A stretch of DNA of 64,000 nt from Bolinopsis microptera (taxonomy: Eukaryota > Ctenophora > Tentaculata > Lobata > Bolinopsidae). Of the stretch, positions 34,452-45,082 are shown in pieces. The stretch covers positions 4,636,084 to 4,700,083 of the forward strand of contig NC_087072.1 in NCBI RefSeq assembly GCF_026151205.1, in the 5' to 3' direction. The position numbers were made by a program, and so were the translations under genes. Below the pieces are notes generated by a model. The model ran no database searches and was not told the origin of the DNA. It worked only from the letters and a program-made list of their open reading frames with translations. Each line of letters opens with the position of its first letter. Positions within the stretch are counted from its first letter, which is position 1.

Positions 34452-36245
34452 TCAAGTGTCACTACCAGACGGCTCTGGTTCCGGGATGGGCGATATTTGA
34501 CCTGACGTGAAAAACAGATCCGATAATTCTTTCTTGCTGATCTTTCCATCAAAATTAGTGTCTATAACTCGCACAACTTTCTGAAATATGACAAGATTAG
34601 CGTCCATTACAATTCGCAAAGCAAGCTAGGATTTCTAATAGGCAATAAATTGCCATGGTCACGATGGATCCAGGATTTTGCCGATGTTTAAATTCACTGT
34701 TAAATGAAATGTTCGCTATAATAGCGATTCCCCGCTAACACCGACTTCTCCGCCAAAAATGGGTGTATCTCCAAAATGCCAGACTAACCTCTACAAGATT
34801 CTCTAGTTGGTCCACGGTAAGGTCTATCTCAACTTTCCTCATCATATCGCTAACTATCTCCATCAACTCTTCTCCCTCCAGAAACCCATCTCCTAAGGAA
34901 AGTGGCGTGTGAATTTCCCTGAATCTTTAAAGAATCATATAAATAAAATGTCGGTAAAACAAGCAAGATACGACACTCTCAAGAATAATTCCACTTACTG
35001 TCCCTATCGTAGTGTTCGAAGATCTCAGTAAACTCCTGCTTGTTCAGGTTCTTGTAAAGCTCAATATGGTCCAGGAAGTTGGTGGGAACTTGGAGGATCA
35101 GCTTCAGCTCATCCTGTTCTATCAGCTTGTCGTGGTTCCCGTCAAAATGTGAGTATATCTCGTTCATTATTAGATCCATCTCCGCTTCCTTGATAGAGAT
35201 GTTCTGCGAATTTTCGCATTAGAAACGAAAAAGCATGCAATGTAATTCCAATATATGTACTTCCAATATACTTCCACTGTTAATATGTACATAAATGTGA
35301 GTGCATATCGTTAATCTTAGTAAAAACACCTAAGTTCTGTATCAAACCCTGTTGGTCCTGATAAGATCTGTCATGAAACTCTCCAGCTCTTTGCGCTCCA
35401 ACCTCCCACTGTTATCACGATCGTAATACTCCCAGATTCTCAGAAAGTTGGGGTACGTCAGGGGTCTGTTTTGTATCTTGAACTTGAGGAGAAAGTTTTC
35501 CTCAACAGGAAGGATCTTAGACATCTCCGAAAGTTCTATTTTACCATCCCTGTTTAGATCATAGCATTCCAGGAGGGTTTGTTTCAGTCCCGCTATGTCT
35601 GACTTGGAGATAATCTGGCCCTGCGAAGAAAGATCGATATCATCTTTGTTAGATCTTTAAGTTGGTACTTAACTAGGAAGCACTAAACAGCGCAGCTCAC
35701 AGTTGCAAAATACTTTCTACCTGTGCTTCAAAGAGGTCTGATAGAAACTTGTTAATTTCTTGTTCCTCAATAAAACCGTTCCCATCTGAGTCGTAGTGCA
35801 TCCAAACGTCACGAAAATCAGCGGCAGACAATCTGAATAAGAGTATGGGTTAGATTCTACTTAATAGAGAAAGTCAGGTCATGAACAGGTCTCATAGCGT
35901 TCAGAGTCAATGTACTCACTACCTGTTTGTATGCCGTAAATTAGTCGTTAATTAGCGACTAAATACCTCAGCTAAATGCTTTAAGATCAGAACACTGTAC
36001 AAGTATACAACAGAAAATACTGAATTTGTATTATTAAAATGCCTGAATATCCTCTAGGGCTAATTGCTTTAGGAACTAAGATTGCTATTAGAATTACAAT
36101 GAATATTCTACTGCCTTATTCAGACACAAATTATGTTCTCAACGTTTGTAATTTAAATCTTAGTATATGAGCTAAAAGAAAGCAAATAATAAGTAAAGAC
36201 ATACTTGACTCCCAGGGGTATCGAATCGAAAAGGAACATTGTCAT
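34452..36245 (-). CDS. Six-EF-hand calcium-binding protein, calbindin/calretinin/secretagogin family
   Basis: Exons in transcription order are 36205-36245, 35721-35832, 35348-35620, 34999-35203, 34789-34892 and 34452-34580. All joins are GT/AG and phase-consistent, giving about 287 residues, close to the 260-276 usual in this family. Six EF-hand loops follow in order: 'DSDGNGFIEEQE', 'DLNRDGKIELSE', 'DRDNSGRLERKE', 'DGNHDKLIEQDE', 'DRDRDGFLEGEE' and 'DTNFDGKISKKE'. 'SEMSKILPVEENFLLKFK' after loop 2 is a family hallmark. These proteins are cytosolic calcium buffers or sensors. All six loops keep acidic or amide ligands at 1, 3 and 5 (Ser at 5 in loop 3) and Glu at 12, whereas some vertebrate members have degenerate loops. 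The ATG in the 41-base first exon is the most plausible start. It is less certain than the other exons. Confidence 0.9.
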
Positions 36246-37474
36246 TATATGACTCAGGAATCTACATCGCCAACCCCACCGAAGAAAATGTGCAGATAAC
36301 AAACGAGGACATGCCTAGAAAATGGTTTCCTCAAATTAAGCGAGAGTCGTTCAGTTGGCACCAAGTTGTAGTTAACGAGTTAACTAAGACAGGTATTAAG
36401 CCACTACATATTGTAGTAAATTAGCGCGACTAAAATTAGGGAGATAGCATGTTCAGTTCCTCGGGAATAGATGGCCTAATTAGCAACCACTTAGTGGCCT
36501 AATTAGCAATCACTTATTGTTGTGTATCTTGGATAATTCCTGTATTAATGATCCCTTAGCTGTGTTGTCGTATACTGGTCATTCGCACCTGAGCAACCGT
36601 TTATCTGCGTACAACTAAATTACTCGTACGATGTCATAAAAGAGGTTGGTATATACAAGAGGTTTGTGTATGAACGAGGAAGATACGAGGATCACTATTT
36701 GGCACAACAAGGATCACTGTTTGGCACGGCAAGGTTTAGTGCAATGGTTTATATAGTTAAACTAGTCTGCCTGTTCTGAGTGACACAAAACAAATCTACT
36801 AAACTTGTCTACTTTGTGCTGCTCACGGCTCGTATACCTACCTATTTCGTCACCTAATATGTAGATTGTCTGAGTGGAAATTATTAACGAAATAAGAAAA
36901 TGATTTACTAGAATAAGAATAATATCAATAAATCGTAAATAAAACGTCAAGGAATCGTAAATGAATCGTAAATAAATAAATGTTGAAACAAACGCCCTGG
37001 CCCGACACGGATCGAAACTACTAAAAGTAAAGGGTGCCAAGTTAACAAAGGTACTGATGTTAAAAAAGAGGGTTTGAGGATTGCTGAGAGATGCAGTGCC
37101 TCGCGATGCCTCGCGGTCTAGGATTGGGCGTACCAATACCATGATATTGAAGGCTCTTTTTGACAAGTTTGCAACTTTTAAAATGCGACTCAAAATATTC
37201 TAGCAATATGTACCATGATTAACTTCGGTCTCATTGAAAGTCTACTTTCACTGACAAACTCATGTGAAAGAGTGGTAGTGAAACTTTTATGCCAATAATT
37301 ACTAAATAAATTAAAGATAGCCGTTACCACATAGCCAGAACATCTGGTACAAACCAAACAGTCTTCCTGATAACTCTAACATCATGATACTATTTTGTTA
37401 TCACGCGGCGCTTGTGCTACTATACTGTATTAAGTTACAGTTAGGTTACAGTCAGTTCAAAAAATTATGTGTAG
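36246..37474. other. 5' flank of the EF-hand gene and intergenic DNA
   Basis: No gene is supported. The 143-codon minus frame at 36762-37193 has no recognisable domain and is Phe/Ile-rich toward its C-terminus, as expected from AT-rich sequence. The promoter of the EF-hand gene must lie near 36250-36500, but no core element is distinctive. Confidence 0.5.
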
Positions 37475-37482
37475 TGTGTATT

Positions 37483-38996
37483 CAAGGATCGACCGGGACC
37501 AGGACTGGAAAAAAGTGCCGGGACCGGGATTGAACCGAGACCGGGAATAAGACCGGGATCTGGAATAAGATCGGGACCGGGATTAAGCCGGGATCGTACC
37601 TAACAAAAATTTTACTTTCAATATTCTTTGATCTTATAATTGATCATGTATAATCAATAATGGCGTTAGGTGCAGTATTTAAACAATGTGCTATGTCAGC
37701 AAGTTGGTTGATCAAGTTGGTTGATATTAAAGTCACTATTGTGACGGTACAATGTACATTATATTTGGAATTGACGGTACAATTATATTGGATTGTTAGA
37801 ATATTCTACATTTGATTTAAGCGTAAAAAATATTACTTGTATTTGGTTATCCGAATCTATTGGAGTCCGATTAGCCGTCGCGTTGTGGTTTATCAGAGCG
37901 ACTCTTTACCTATAAGGTAAATGGTAATCTCAAGCCGCCAAAGAGTTCCTGATCTCCAAGTTTAAGAGAGAGGTGGGGCTTCCGACAAAGAAAGAGTACA
38001 AGAATAAGTGCGGACAGTGATATCGAGAAGGGAAGAAACAGTGATACTAACGACTCAGTCAGAGAGATTAACGATGATGCAGCGACTTGGAACCAACTGA
38101 CCAACTCCTACGCAGTACTTCAGACGGGCCCTGATCTCTGAACAACGTGGTAAGGGAAGATGTTACCAGATATTTGAAGGACAAGCTGGAGCCCCAGAGA
38201 CGTAATCCTCTGGAGTTCTGGAGGAAAAATCACACTCTGTACCCCATCTCACCTCCTTTGTCCACCTCCTTTCTCAGTCGCAAGTGAAAGGGCTTTCAAG
38301 GTGGCGAAAAACATTGTAGGAGATAGCAGACTGAGCCTCCTGCCGGAAAACTTAGAAATCAACTTGATTATCAAATACAAGTACAACTGAAGAGTGAAGA
38401 GCCATAAACTACGAAATATATATCAGCTCAAGTTCCCTCCTGATTGGTTAATGGTTATTGGTTATATTACCTTGCCCCGAACAATCTGAACAAAGACGAC
38501 TCGGACGACGAGAGTATTGTTACGGAGTCTAATGAAGAGGCAGTTAGATTTACCGACGAATCAGATGACGAGGACATTACGTAGGGTAGCATGTGTTAAT
38601 TTACTGACTCTGACACTACAACCTTGGTATCCTTTACTGATTAAAATCACAGCTATCAGCACAACAAACCAGCACTTAAATCTGACACTAAAACCTGGTA
38701 TCCGCTACTGTTTAAAAGCACAAGCACAGCTCACCCAACAAACTGGCAATTAACTCTGACAGTGTTTTGTTGATTAATTGGGAAATAATTTTGCTTAAAA
38801 TTTCAGTTTTTCAAAAAAATCGTTCATTTGTGCAAAAAGTTTTTCGATAATTTAATAAAATGGTCAAACAAAATTTAGAAAAAAATCCCGGTTCGGTCCC
38901 GGTCAAAATTCGGCATTTTAGCCGGGACCGGGATTCCCGGTCCCGGCCGATTTTTGACCGAGACCGGGATTAAGCCGGGATCCCGGTCGAGCCTTG
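37483..38996 (+). mobile_element. hAT-type DNA transposon, decayed, 8-bp target duplication
   Basis: A perfect 8-bp direct repeat 'tgtgtatt' flanks the element at 37475-37482 and 38997-39004. The terminal inverted repeats read 'caaggatcgaccggga' at the left and, reverse-complemented, 'caaggctcgaccggga' at the right. Subterminal arrays of 'ccgggaccgggatt' occur at both ends, as in many hAT families. A hAT transposase remnant lies inside. The 8-bp duplication and the C-terminal dimerisation motif together make the superfamily call firm. Confidence 0.93.
37905..38583 (+). pseudogene. hAT transposase C-terminal remnant
   Basis: The frame around 38155-38390 reads 'RRNPLEFWRKNHTLYPISPP', then 'AFKVAKNIVGDSRLSLLPEN' and 'INLIIKYKYN'. 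This is the hAT dimerisation domain, and its usual 'LATxxxxSERAF' centre is damaged by a small indel. A shorter segment around 38000-38115 may be an upstream piece. A later frame (about 38478-38583) is an acidic tail with 'KDDSDDESIV' and 'FTDESDDEDIT'. The catalytic N-terminal half and BED finger are missing, so the copy cannot mobilise itself. Confidence 0.75.
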
Positions 38997-39004
38997 TGTG
39001 TATT

Positions 39005-40039
39005 GCTGTAAAATGTAAGCAGTGTAGAATTAATAAGTTTAAAAGTGTTAAAAGTGTTAAAATTGTTAAAAGTGTTAACAGTATCGGCTGCTAGAAGTAA
39101 AAGTATTACTATTGGTTAGCTAGCGAACAACTTAAACTTGTTAATGTTCCATGAACGACAAACGTTTAAATCGTTTAACGTCCGTAAATTGGCAGCGTTA
39201 TACCCTCTTGCGGTAGAAATGGGCTAACTACTGTAGCCTACTTTACTTTATAGCTGTTTTATACACAACAAGCTTATCAGAATATAATACATCTCAGTAA
39301 TAGGAGAACTGGAAAACATACCGGTCTCCACATAGCACAACTGCAGTGCTAAGTGATGTATCCTTATGTTTCGCTATGGAAATGCACAAATATAAAAGTC
39401 ATTAAGCTTTCATCGATTCGAACGATGAAATCGAACCTGCTACCGCATACTAAAGATTCGTAAAAAATTCGTACTTTTTTTTGCGCTATGACCCATACCA
39501 CATACCCAGGTATTATAAACGAATTCAGCTACTTTAAGAAAAGAAACCTTTTTGCTCGATAAGTTACCAATTACTAAGTTATGATCATAACAATAACTAG
39601 TGATAGTTGGACGTGACGTGCTCCTAAAGAAAGGTATACAAAAGGGACTGGGTCTAGACTAACGATCTTCTTCTCATATTTTTACTCTTTTACTCTTTTC
39701 TAGCTTTACAGCTAAATAGTTATTATACGAACCAGCTGCGTCACACTGAAATGAATTACACGAAAAGACGCCCTACTTAATGAGTTTTGTACGCAACATT
39801 AGCTTTAGTCTCTAATGCTTTCAACTCTTAAGTGTTTAAAACATGATTAAATATTAAATATTCAGACACTTCACACTAGGGAAGCTTGCAGCAATCAAGC
39901 TGTAATCCAAATATGAACCCAATATGGAAACTATAGAGCATGTTGATTGTTGGTCACATTTTTCATGTTTAAAAACAGGTTTTAACTTTTTTTAGAGCTA
40001 TCTTAATCATGAAGGTAATAATAATAACACAATTAAATA
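39005..40039. other. Intergenic DNA, no supported gene
   Basis: AT-rich sequence between the hAT element and the left target duplication of the 9.65 kb element. Short runs such as 'aaaagtgttaaaa' around 39040-39075 are simple repeats. Confidence 0.45.
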
Positions 40040-40046
40040 TCACATA

Positions 40047-40165
40047 GGGGGGGTCCACGTTAAAAAAAGTTAAAAAAGTTAAACTAATTAATGTTAAATT
40101 TCAAAATTCAGGCTTAGAAAGTTTAACTTTTTTAACATAAATTCAAATTTGGGTTGAAATTGTAA
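40047..40165 (+). repeat. Left terminal inverted repeat of the 9.65 kb element
   Basis: Seven G, then 'tccac', then a 78-bp segment (40059-40136) bounded by 'gttaaaaaaagttaaa' and 'tttaacttttttaac', then 'ataaatt'. That inner segment matches 49611-49686 in the same orientation, while the outer bases match in inverted orientation. Confidence 0.7.
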
Positions 40166-40247
40166 GACTAGACTAGTTTACTTTTAGGTCATGCGTTGGT
40201 ATTTTTGTTCATTAGTCATTACATGTAGGAATCTAGGAATGCCCATG

Positions 40248-40934
40248 TATAGAAAACCGAGTTCTCTTGGTATTTAGTGTATGCTAGTCAAGCTCTAGTC
40301 ACGAAGCACGAACGGCAGGGCGTACCGTATAGTAGAAATGAAACGAGTAAACTAAAATGGATAATTAATTAAATGGAAAAGTAATACAAAGTGAACGTCA
40401 ACAGATAAAAACCTCCAAGTGTTCGCTCTAATCAATTGACGTGATTATAGATCACTCGACGTGTCTAATCACAGCTGGTAGTGCTCAGTAAGACTGGCTA
40501 CCGTCAATTTGAATCCCTTAAAATGATTAAGGGGCAACTAAGAAGTGAGCTCTCCACATCCGGCTCTTCGGGTATACTCTCAAAACTCGTCACGCCACAC
40601 TGCGTGACGGCACAACGCATCTGCTTGTACCACGTGACACGCCGTCTCGCCAATGAGCACTCCACTAGCAGTCACGCTGTGGTCGCGAGGACCAACCACA
40701 GGTCTGGCTGTTAGTCAGGTGCAAAGTGAGCGGACGGCTCGTTACAGACAGTTAGTCTGACAGTAGTTCTGCCAGCCAACCGACTTACACTCAAAATGTG
40801 TAACTCCCAAATACGAACATATAAAAACATTGGTTAATATATACCCGGAAACACATACTAAATTCTACGTCCCGTAAACGTTATACTAAAACTAAGATAT
40901 CCTAAAAGATATCTCTAAATACCATATTACAACA
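40248..40934 (-). repeat. 3' LTR of the gypsy element (687 bp)
   Basis: Nearly identical to 43356-44042. Differences noticed are 'aaaaccgag' against 'aaaacggag' and 'ccttaaaatg' against 'ccttataatg'. The 77-codon frame inside both LTRs follows from their identity and is not evidence of a gene. Confidence 0.95.
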
Positions 40935-41520
40935 TCTCTACCCAAAAATTTTTTTCGAATATTTTAAAACAATAAAATAATCGCCCTTTTCAAAATTTAA
41001 ATTTCAATGCTCCAACGCATCAAAAGTCCAAAACTTAAAAATAAGACAAGTCTCAAAATATAATACACGGCCCTAACCCTGTGCATTAAATTCAAATCAT
41101 CAAAATCCTAAAGTTAAAACTGAAATTGACTTCCACAAATCTTTCAAAACTTTCCAAAACTTTCAAATACTTCCCTTTTGCACCAAGTTGTAGAGTCTTT
41201 GGTGTTGAGTCTTCATCATTAGATAGAGATGTATCGAATCTCTAAATCTTCTTTGACAAGCAAACAAAGAAGTCAAAATAAATTCGAAGATTTCTACGTT
41301 TCCACCACTAAAGCAGCCCTGAGCGAGTCGTGTTGCGAGTAAAGATTCTAATATCCCTATCAGTACTGTTCTGAAAGATAACACGTGTTATACCTAAGTA
41401 AGGTACGGTTCCACTGCTAAATACTAAGTGGAAAGTCTAGCTAAGTGAGTAAGACTATACTGTTCTGAAACTAGATTCCAAAAGTAAGTGTACTTCCCTA
41501 TCCGGGCATCTCCTCGTCTT

Positions 41521-42831
41521 CTACTGGTTGAAGAGTTTTATAAGATCCGTAACTAGTCTAACGTTGTATCCTAGACGATCAGGTTGTCTCCGTTCCTCAG
41601 GTCTCCTAGTGTTATATCTGCGCTCCTCCCTCGGAGGGCTCTCATGTCTTCTTAGATCCACAGGAGAAAGCGATCCTGTTGTGTCAATGTCGTGCCCCAC
41701 TGTATCATACGACATAGAACTGCTATGACCCATCGTTCCTTCACCAACAACCGGACTCGATGATCTTCTAGCGGCCGATCTCTCTCTAGCTGGAGTGAAG
41801 AATTCTGCAGAATTATCAACTGTTTCCACACTATCGCCTGAAGGAATGTTATGTGTGAGAGGTGTTACAGTACTAAAACTAGGATTAGTAGAATTCAGAT
41901 CTAGTTGAGCAGGTCTATTAACAGCCCTAGGAGTTGAACTAAAACTAGGTTGCTTGTAAATGCTAGCTGCACCATCCTTCTCCAGACGAAACTTCTTCGG
42001 ATGAACCTCTCTTCTCCTCACAACTGGTGCTCTTCTCAGTTGAAAATCTGTCTCCTCTTCACTATTACTATCGGAATAATCTACAAATCGCTCCGATGAG
42101 TCCGTCTTTAACTCAGCTCCACTGCTCTTAGCCTTATTGTAAATGTATGCCTGAGGTGGCTTACTTGCTGTACACAAGACCCCTCTCTCTAGAGAGCTTA
42201 CATCTCTAGTAACCGCTGAAACATTTTCCACCGTATCAACTGCTCCCGCAACTACTGATGCCTTCTCTGTAGTATCAGCCTGAGTAAGACTAAAATTGCA
42301 ATGGTGGCTATCAACTTCAGGCGTAATCTGAACAACGTTTACTGTGCTATGGTCATCACTAAACTTCTCATCAAACAATAACCCCGGAATCATACTATCC
42401 TCAACACTCAACTCATTGCAAGATTCCTCGATCATATTACTGCAATCATCCTTAACCACTGTCTCGCTGCTAACCGGTACCTGCAGCCTCTTAAACAGTA
42501 TCGGGTGTTTACATCTATAATGTTCACGTGTCACCCGGTTTACTCCGTCTAAGGCAGCTTCAAGACTAAAAGTGCAACTGCTACTAATGCTCGCTACATT
42601 TTCTCGAGATTTACCATAACCCTGGTATTTATAGCGGTTAAATCCACCACACTTCTGGTTTCTCTTCCCCGAGATATGCTTCGTGGTAAAAGTACAGTTA
42701 GCAAGCTCCTGAAGCTTCCTGATGACAGAAGACGACACTTTCGAAAATCTCATTACAATCTCATAAATACGTGTGTTTTTGACCGCGGGTGACCTCCTCT
42801 TAAATCTAGGGCCACCCTTTAGAAGTTTAAA
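41521..42831 (-). CDS. Gypsy pol remnant (RNase H end joined to a C-terminal tail), read by -1 frameshift
   Basis: The minus frame is open from the slippery site at 42825-42831 to the stop at 41521. It contains 'LQELANCTFTTKHISGKRN', the end of a Ty3/gypsy RNase H region, but the usual 'ADALSR' continuation and the integrase are gone. The rest is a Ser/Thr-rich, partly acidic linker with 'SDSNSEEETDFQLRRAPVVR' and an Arg-rich tail, similar in character to the variable region after gypsy integrases. From the first internal Met (42753) it is 410 residues. With protease, RT and integrase missing it cannot be enzymatically active. The frame is nonetheless undamaged, so it may be translated as a gag fusion. 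Confidence 0.7.
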   Translation of the reverse strand, partial: FKLLKGGPRFKRRSPAVKNTRIYEIVMRFSKVSSSVIRKLQELANCTFTTKHISGKRNQKCGGFNRYKYQGYGKSRENVASISSSCTFSLEAALDGVNRVTREHYRCKHPILFKRLQVPVSSETVVKDDCSNMIEESCNELSVEDSMIPGLLFDEKFSDDHSTVNVVQITPEVDSHHCNFSLTQADTTEKASVVAGAVDTVENVSAVTRDVSSLERGVLCTASKPPQAYIYNKAKSSGAELKTDSSERFVDYSDSNSEEETDFQLRRAPVVRRREVHPKKFRLEKDGAASIYKQPSFSSTPRAVNRPAQLDLNSTNPSFSTVTPLTHNIPSGDSVETVDNSAEFFTPARERSAARRSSSPVVGEGTMGHSSSMSYDTVGHDIDTTGSLSPVDLRRHESPPREERRYNTRRPEERRQPDRLGYNVRLVTDLIKLFNQ

Positions 42832-43028
42832 GGCACCTGACTGTTAGGTCTATACACTCTGTTCCAACTCTGTTGGCCATAACCACTCTGATATGAAGAC
42901 CCTCTGTCTTGATATCTACCTCTATTACCAGCTAATCTGCTCGGACAGTTCCTCTGAAAATGTCCAATATCACCACACTCCCAACAACCTTCCAACTGAT
43001 GGCGAACGTTACGATCATCATTTCTCAT
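42819..43028 (-). CDS. Gypsy gag nucleocapsid fragment with one CCHC zinc knuckle
   Basis: The 69-residue frame contains 'CWECGDIGHFQRNC', an exact C-x2-C-x4-H-x4-C zinc knuckle that binds element RNA for packaging. A Gly/Arg/Tyr/Ser-rich tail follows. The capsid part of gag upstream is not recognisable in 43029-43355. The frame stops at 42819, nine bases after a slippery heptamer, so readthrough into the pol frame is by -1 frameshifting and not by stop suppression. Confidence 0.8.
   Translation of the reverse strand: MRNDDRNVRHQLEGCWECGDIGHFQRNCPSRLAGNRGRYQDRGSSYQSGYGQQSWNRVYRPNSQVPLNF
42825..42831 (-). promoter_or_regulatory. Programmed -1 ribosomal frameshift site, slippery heptamer U UUA AAC
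   Basis: On the minus strand the zero-frame codons are cct tta aac ttc taa, so the heptamer T TTA AAC sits in the correct X XXY YYZ register just before the gag stop. After slipping back one base, the pol frame reads on without a stop to 41521. I have not established a downstream pseudoknot. Confidence 0.75.
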
Positions 43029-43355
43029 GGTAGCTTAATCTCACAAATACGAGCTATCTATCTAGATTTAACTGTACTGCGAAGCTTACAAACGGCTGTA
43101 AAACTGGGTGCTCGTTAAAACGATAGCACTGAACTGGAATATACAGGTACCACAAAATGCGTAGCAACACTTACCAATTCTAGTAGGAAGTACTCAAGAT
43201 CTAGAACAACCTCCAACGTAATTCTTCTGAACTGCGACGTACACCGAACTTAGCTTAGCAAATGACAACGTTAGGATCTAATCGAAACTATACTGAATAT
43301 AGGTGATAATAGAAGGATCACGAGCAAAATAGCAACACTAAAAGTGGCCTCCAGA
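43029..43355 (-). other. Leader region of the gypsy element with primer-binding site
   Basis: Between the 5' LTR and the gag fragment. The minus strand begins TC then 'tggaggccacttttagtg', a TGG-initial sequence as expected for pairing with a tRNA CCA 3' end. The capsid coding region is missing here, consistent with an internal deletion. Confidence 0.6.
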
Positions 43356-44042
43356 TATAGAAAACGGAGTTCTCTTGGTATTTAGTGTATGCTAGTCAAG
43401 CTCTAGTCACGAAGCACGAACGGCAGGGCGTACCGTATAGTAGAAATGAAACGAGTAAACTAAAATGGATAATTAATTAAATGGAAAAGTAATACAAAGT
43501 GAACGTCAACAGATAAAAACCTCCAAGTGTTCGCTCTAATCAATTGACGTGATTATAGATCACTCGACGTGTCTAATCACAGCTGGTAGTGCTCAGTAAG
43601 ACTGGCTACCGTCAATTTGAATCCCTTATAATGATTAAGGGGCAACTAAGAAGTGAGCTCTCCACATCCGGCTCTTCGGGTATACTCTCAAAACTCGTCA
43701 CGCCACACTGCGTGACGGCACAACGCATCTGCTTGTACCACGTGACACGCCGTCTCGCCAATGAGCACTCCACTAGCAGTCACGCTGTGGTCGCGAGGAC
43801 CAACCACAGGTCTGGCTGTTAGTCAGGTGCAAAGTGAGCGGACGGCTCGTTACAGACAGTTAGTCTGACAGTAGTTCTGCCAGCCAACCGACTTACACTC
43901 AAAATGTGTAACTCCCAAATACGAACATATAAAAACATTGGTTAATATATACCCGGAAACACATACTAAATTCTACGTCCCGTAAACGTTATACTAAAAC
44001 TAAGATATCCTAAAAGATATCTCTAAATACCATATTACAACA
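43356..44042 (-). repeat. 5' LTR of the gypsy element (687 bp)
   Basis: Nearly identical to 40248-40934. It carries the element's presumed promoter because it lies upstream of gag on the minus strand. Confidence 0.95.
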
Positions 44043-44247
44043 CATGACAAGAGTAAAACAGTCATATAACATAGGTACAACCGATAAATAATTGATACAT
44101 TTGATCATTACAATAATAAATTATAATTCATAGAAATATAAACAGCTGATTCATAAATAATTTATAAAAAAACAACAGATTCCATTCACAGTGTCAACAC
44201 TGAAAATAGGGCTATGATAATCTATATCATTAAATCTAGTGATACTA

Positions 44248-45051
44248 CCTTACTCGGGATTATTATGACCGGGATAAAGTGGTGGGTTTAGGGTAATTTC
44301 GCCATATTTTTCCCGAACCACATTTTCACCGGTCGTTAATAAACCCGCCTACTCAGCTTTTAGGGTTCCCAAGGGGTATGGGTGCTCATATTTTAATCGT
44401 TGTCTTATATTCACTAAAGAAGACTATTGGGACACTTGTTGTAGGTTTTTCGACTTCATTTGGCTAAAATTGCAAAAAATTCACCTTTTTGCCCAATTCT
44501 TGTCATATATCCTTATTGTCAAATTTGATTTAAATAGGCCAATTTTTAATTTCTTAGGTATTGACTATCTCTACATAATGAAATAGGACTCAAAGTAAAA
44601 GTAACAGTTAAATTAAAACTTGAATTTATTAAAACTGATGAAAGGGATGATCCAGATGAAGATAACGAAGATGATTACAACTTATTGGAAGACTAAACAG
44701 CTCTCCCTTTATCTTAATATCGATCTGGTTGTTGCGCTCCAAATGTTAAAAATTATTTTCCATCTAGTTTGATTAACCACGAGTCATTATTTCTGTCTAC
44801 TTTCAACAATTATTGATAATTCGACTTGTTTCACAAGTTTTAGCAATGCGAAAATTTCTAAAGTTCTTCCTTATCTCTAATAAGGAAATTTACATCTGAG
44901 ACAAAATTTTTGAATCTAAAATTGAAAGGTTGGACACCGGTAAAATGGCGACCGGGAAAATGTGGTGGGTTTTGAGCAATTTCGCCATATTTTTCCCGAA
45001 CCATATTTTAACCGGTCGTTAATAAACCCGTCGTAATAATCCCGAGTAAGG
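44248..45051. mobile_element. 804-bp TA-flanked MITE (Tc1/mariner-like)
   Basis: The ends are an exact 18-bp inverted repeat 'ccttactcgggattatta' (44248-44265 and 45034-45051), each abutted by TA, the Tc1/mariner target duplication. Subterminal direct repeats containing 'aatttcgccatatttt' lie at 44295-44310 and 44978-44993. A short acidic frame ending at 44696 ('DERDDPDEDNEDDYNLLED') could be the tail of a lost transposase, which is speculative. Confidence 0.88.
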
Positions 45052-45082
45052 TAATCGTAATGAATTAATAACTGAATAAAAT

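Larger units (their letters stand above)
40248..44042 (-). mobile_element. Internally deleted Ty3/gypsy LTR retrotransposon, very young
   Basis: Two 687-bp LTRs (40248-40934 and 43356-44042) flank only 2.4 kb. A 4-bp target duplication 'catg' lies at 40244-40247 and 44043-44046. The two LTRs differ at only about two positions that I could find. On the minus strand the 5' LTR is followed, after two bases, by a primer-binding-like 'tggaggccac'. The interior keeps a gag zinc knuckle, a -1 frameshift signal and the C-terminal part of pol, but has no protease, RT or integrase. This is a non-autonomous derivative that must have been mobilised by enzymes from another copy. The LTR ends read TG...TA, not the usual TG...CA. 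Confidence 0.92.

Noticed and set aside
36762-37193. 143-codon minus-strand open frame
   Set aside because: No domain, hydrophobic composition expected from AT-rich sequence, and no neighbouring exons.
37500-38990. 'ccgggaccggga' arrays as a G-quadruplex regulatory region
   Set aside because: They lie just inside the inverted termini of the hAT element and are explained as its subterminal repeats.
40481-43822. Two identical 77-codon frames (40481-40714 and 43589-43822)
   Set aside because: They are identical because they lie inside the two LTRs. There is no sign of a protein family or selection.
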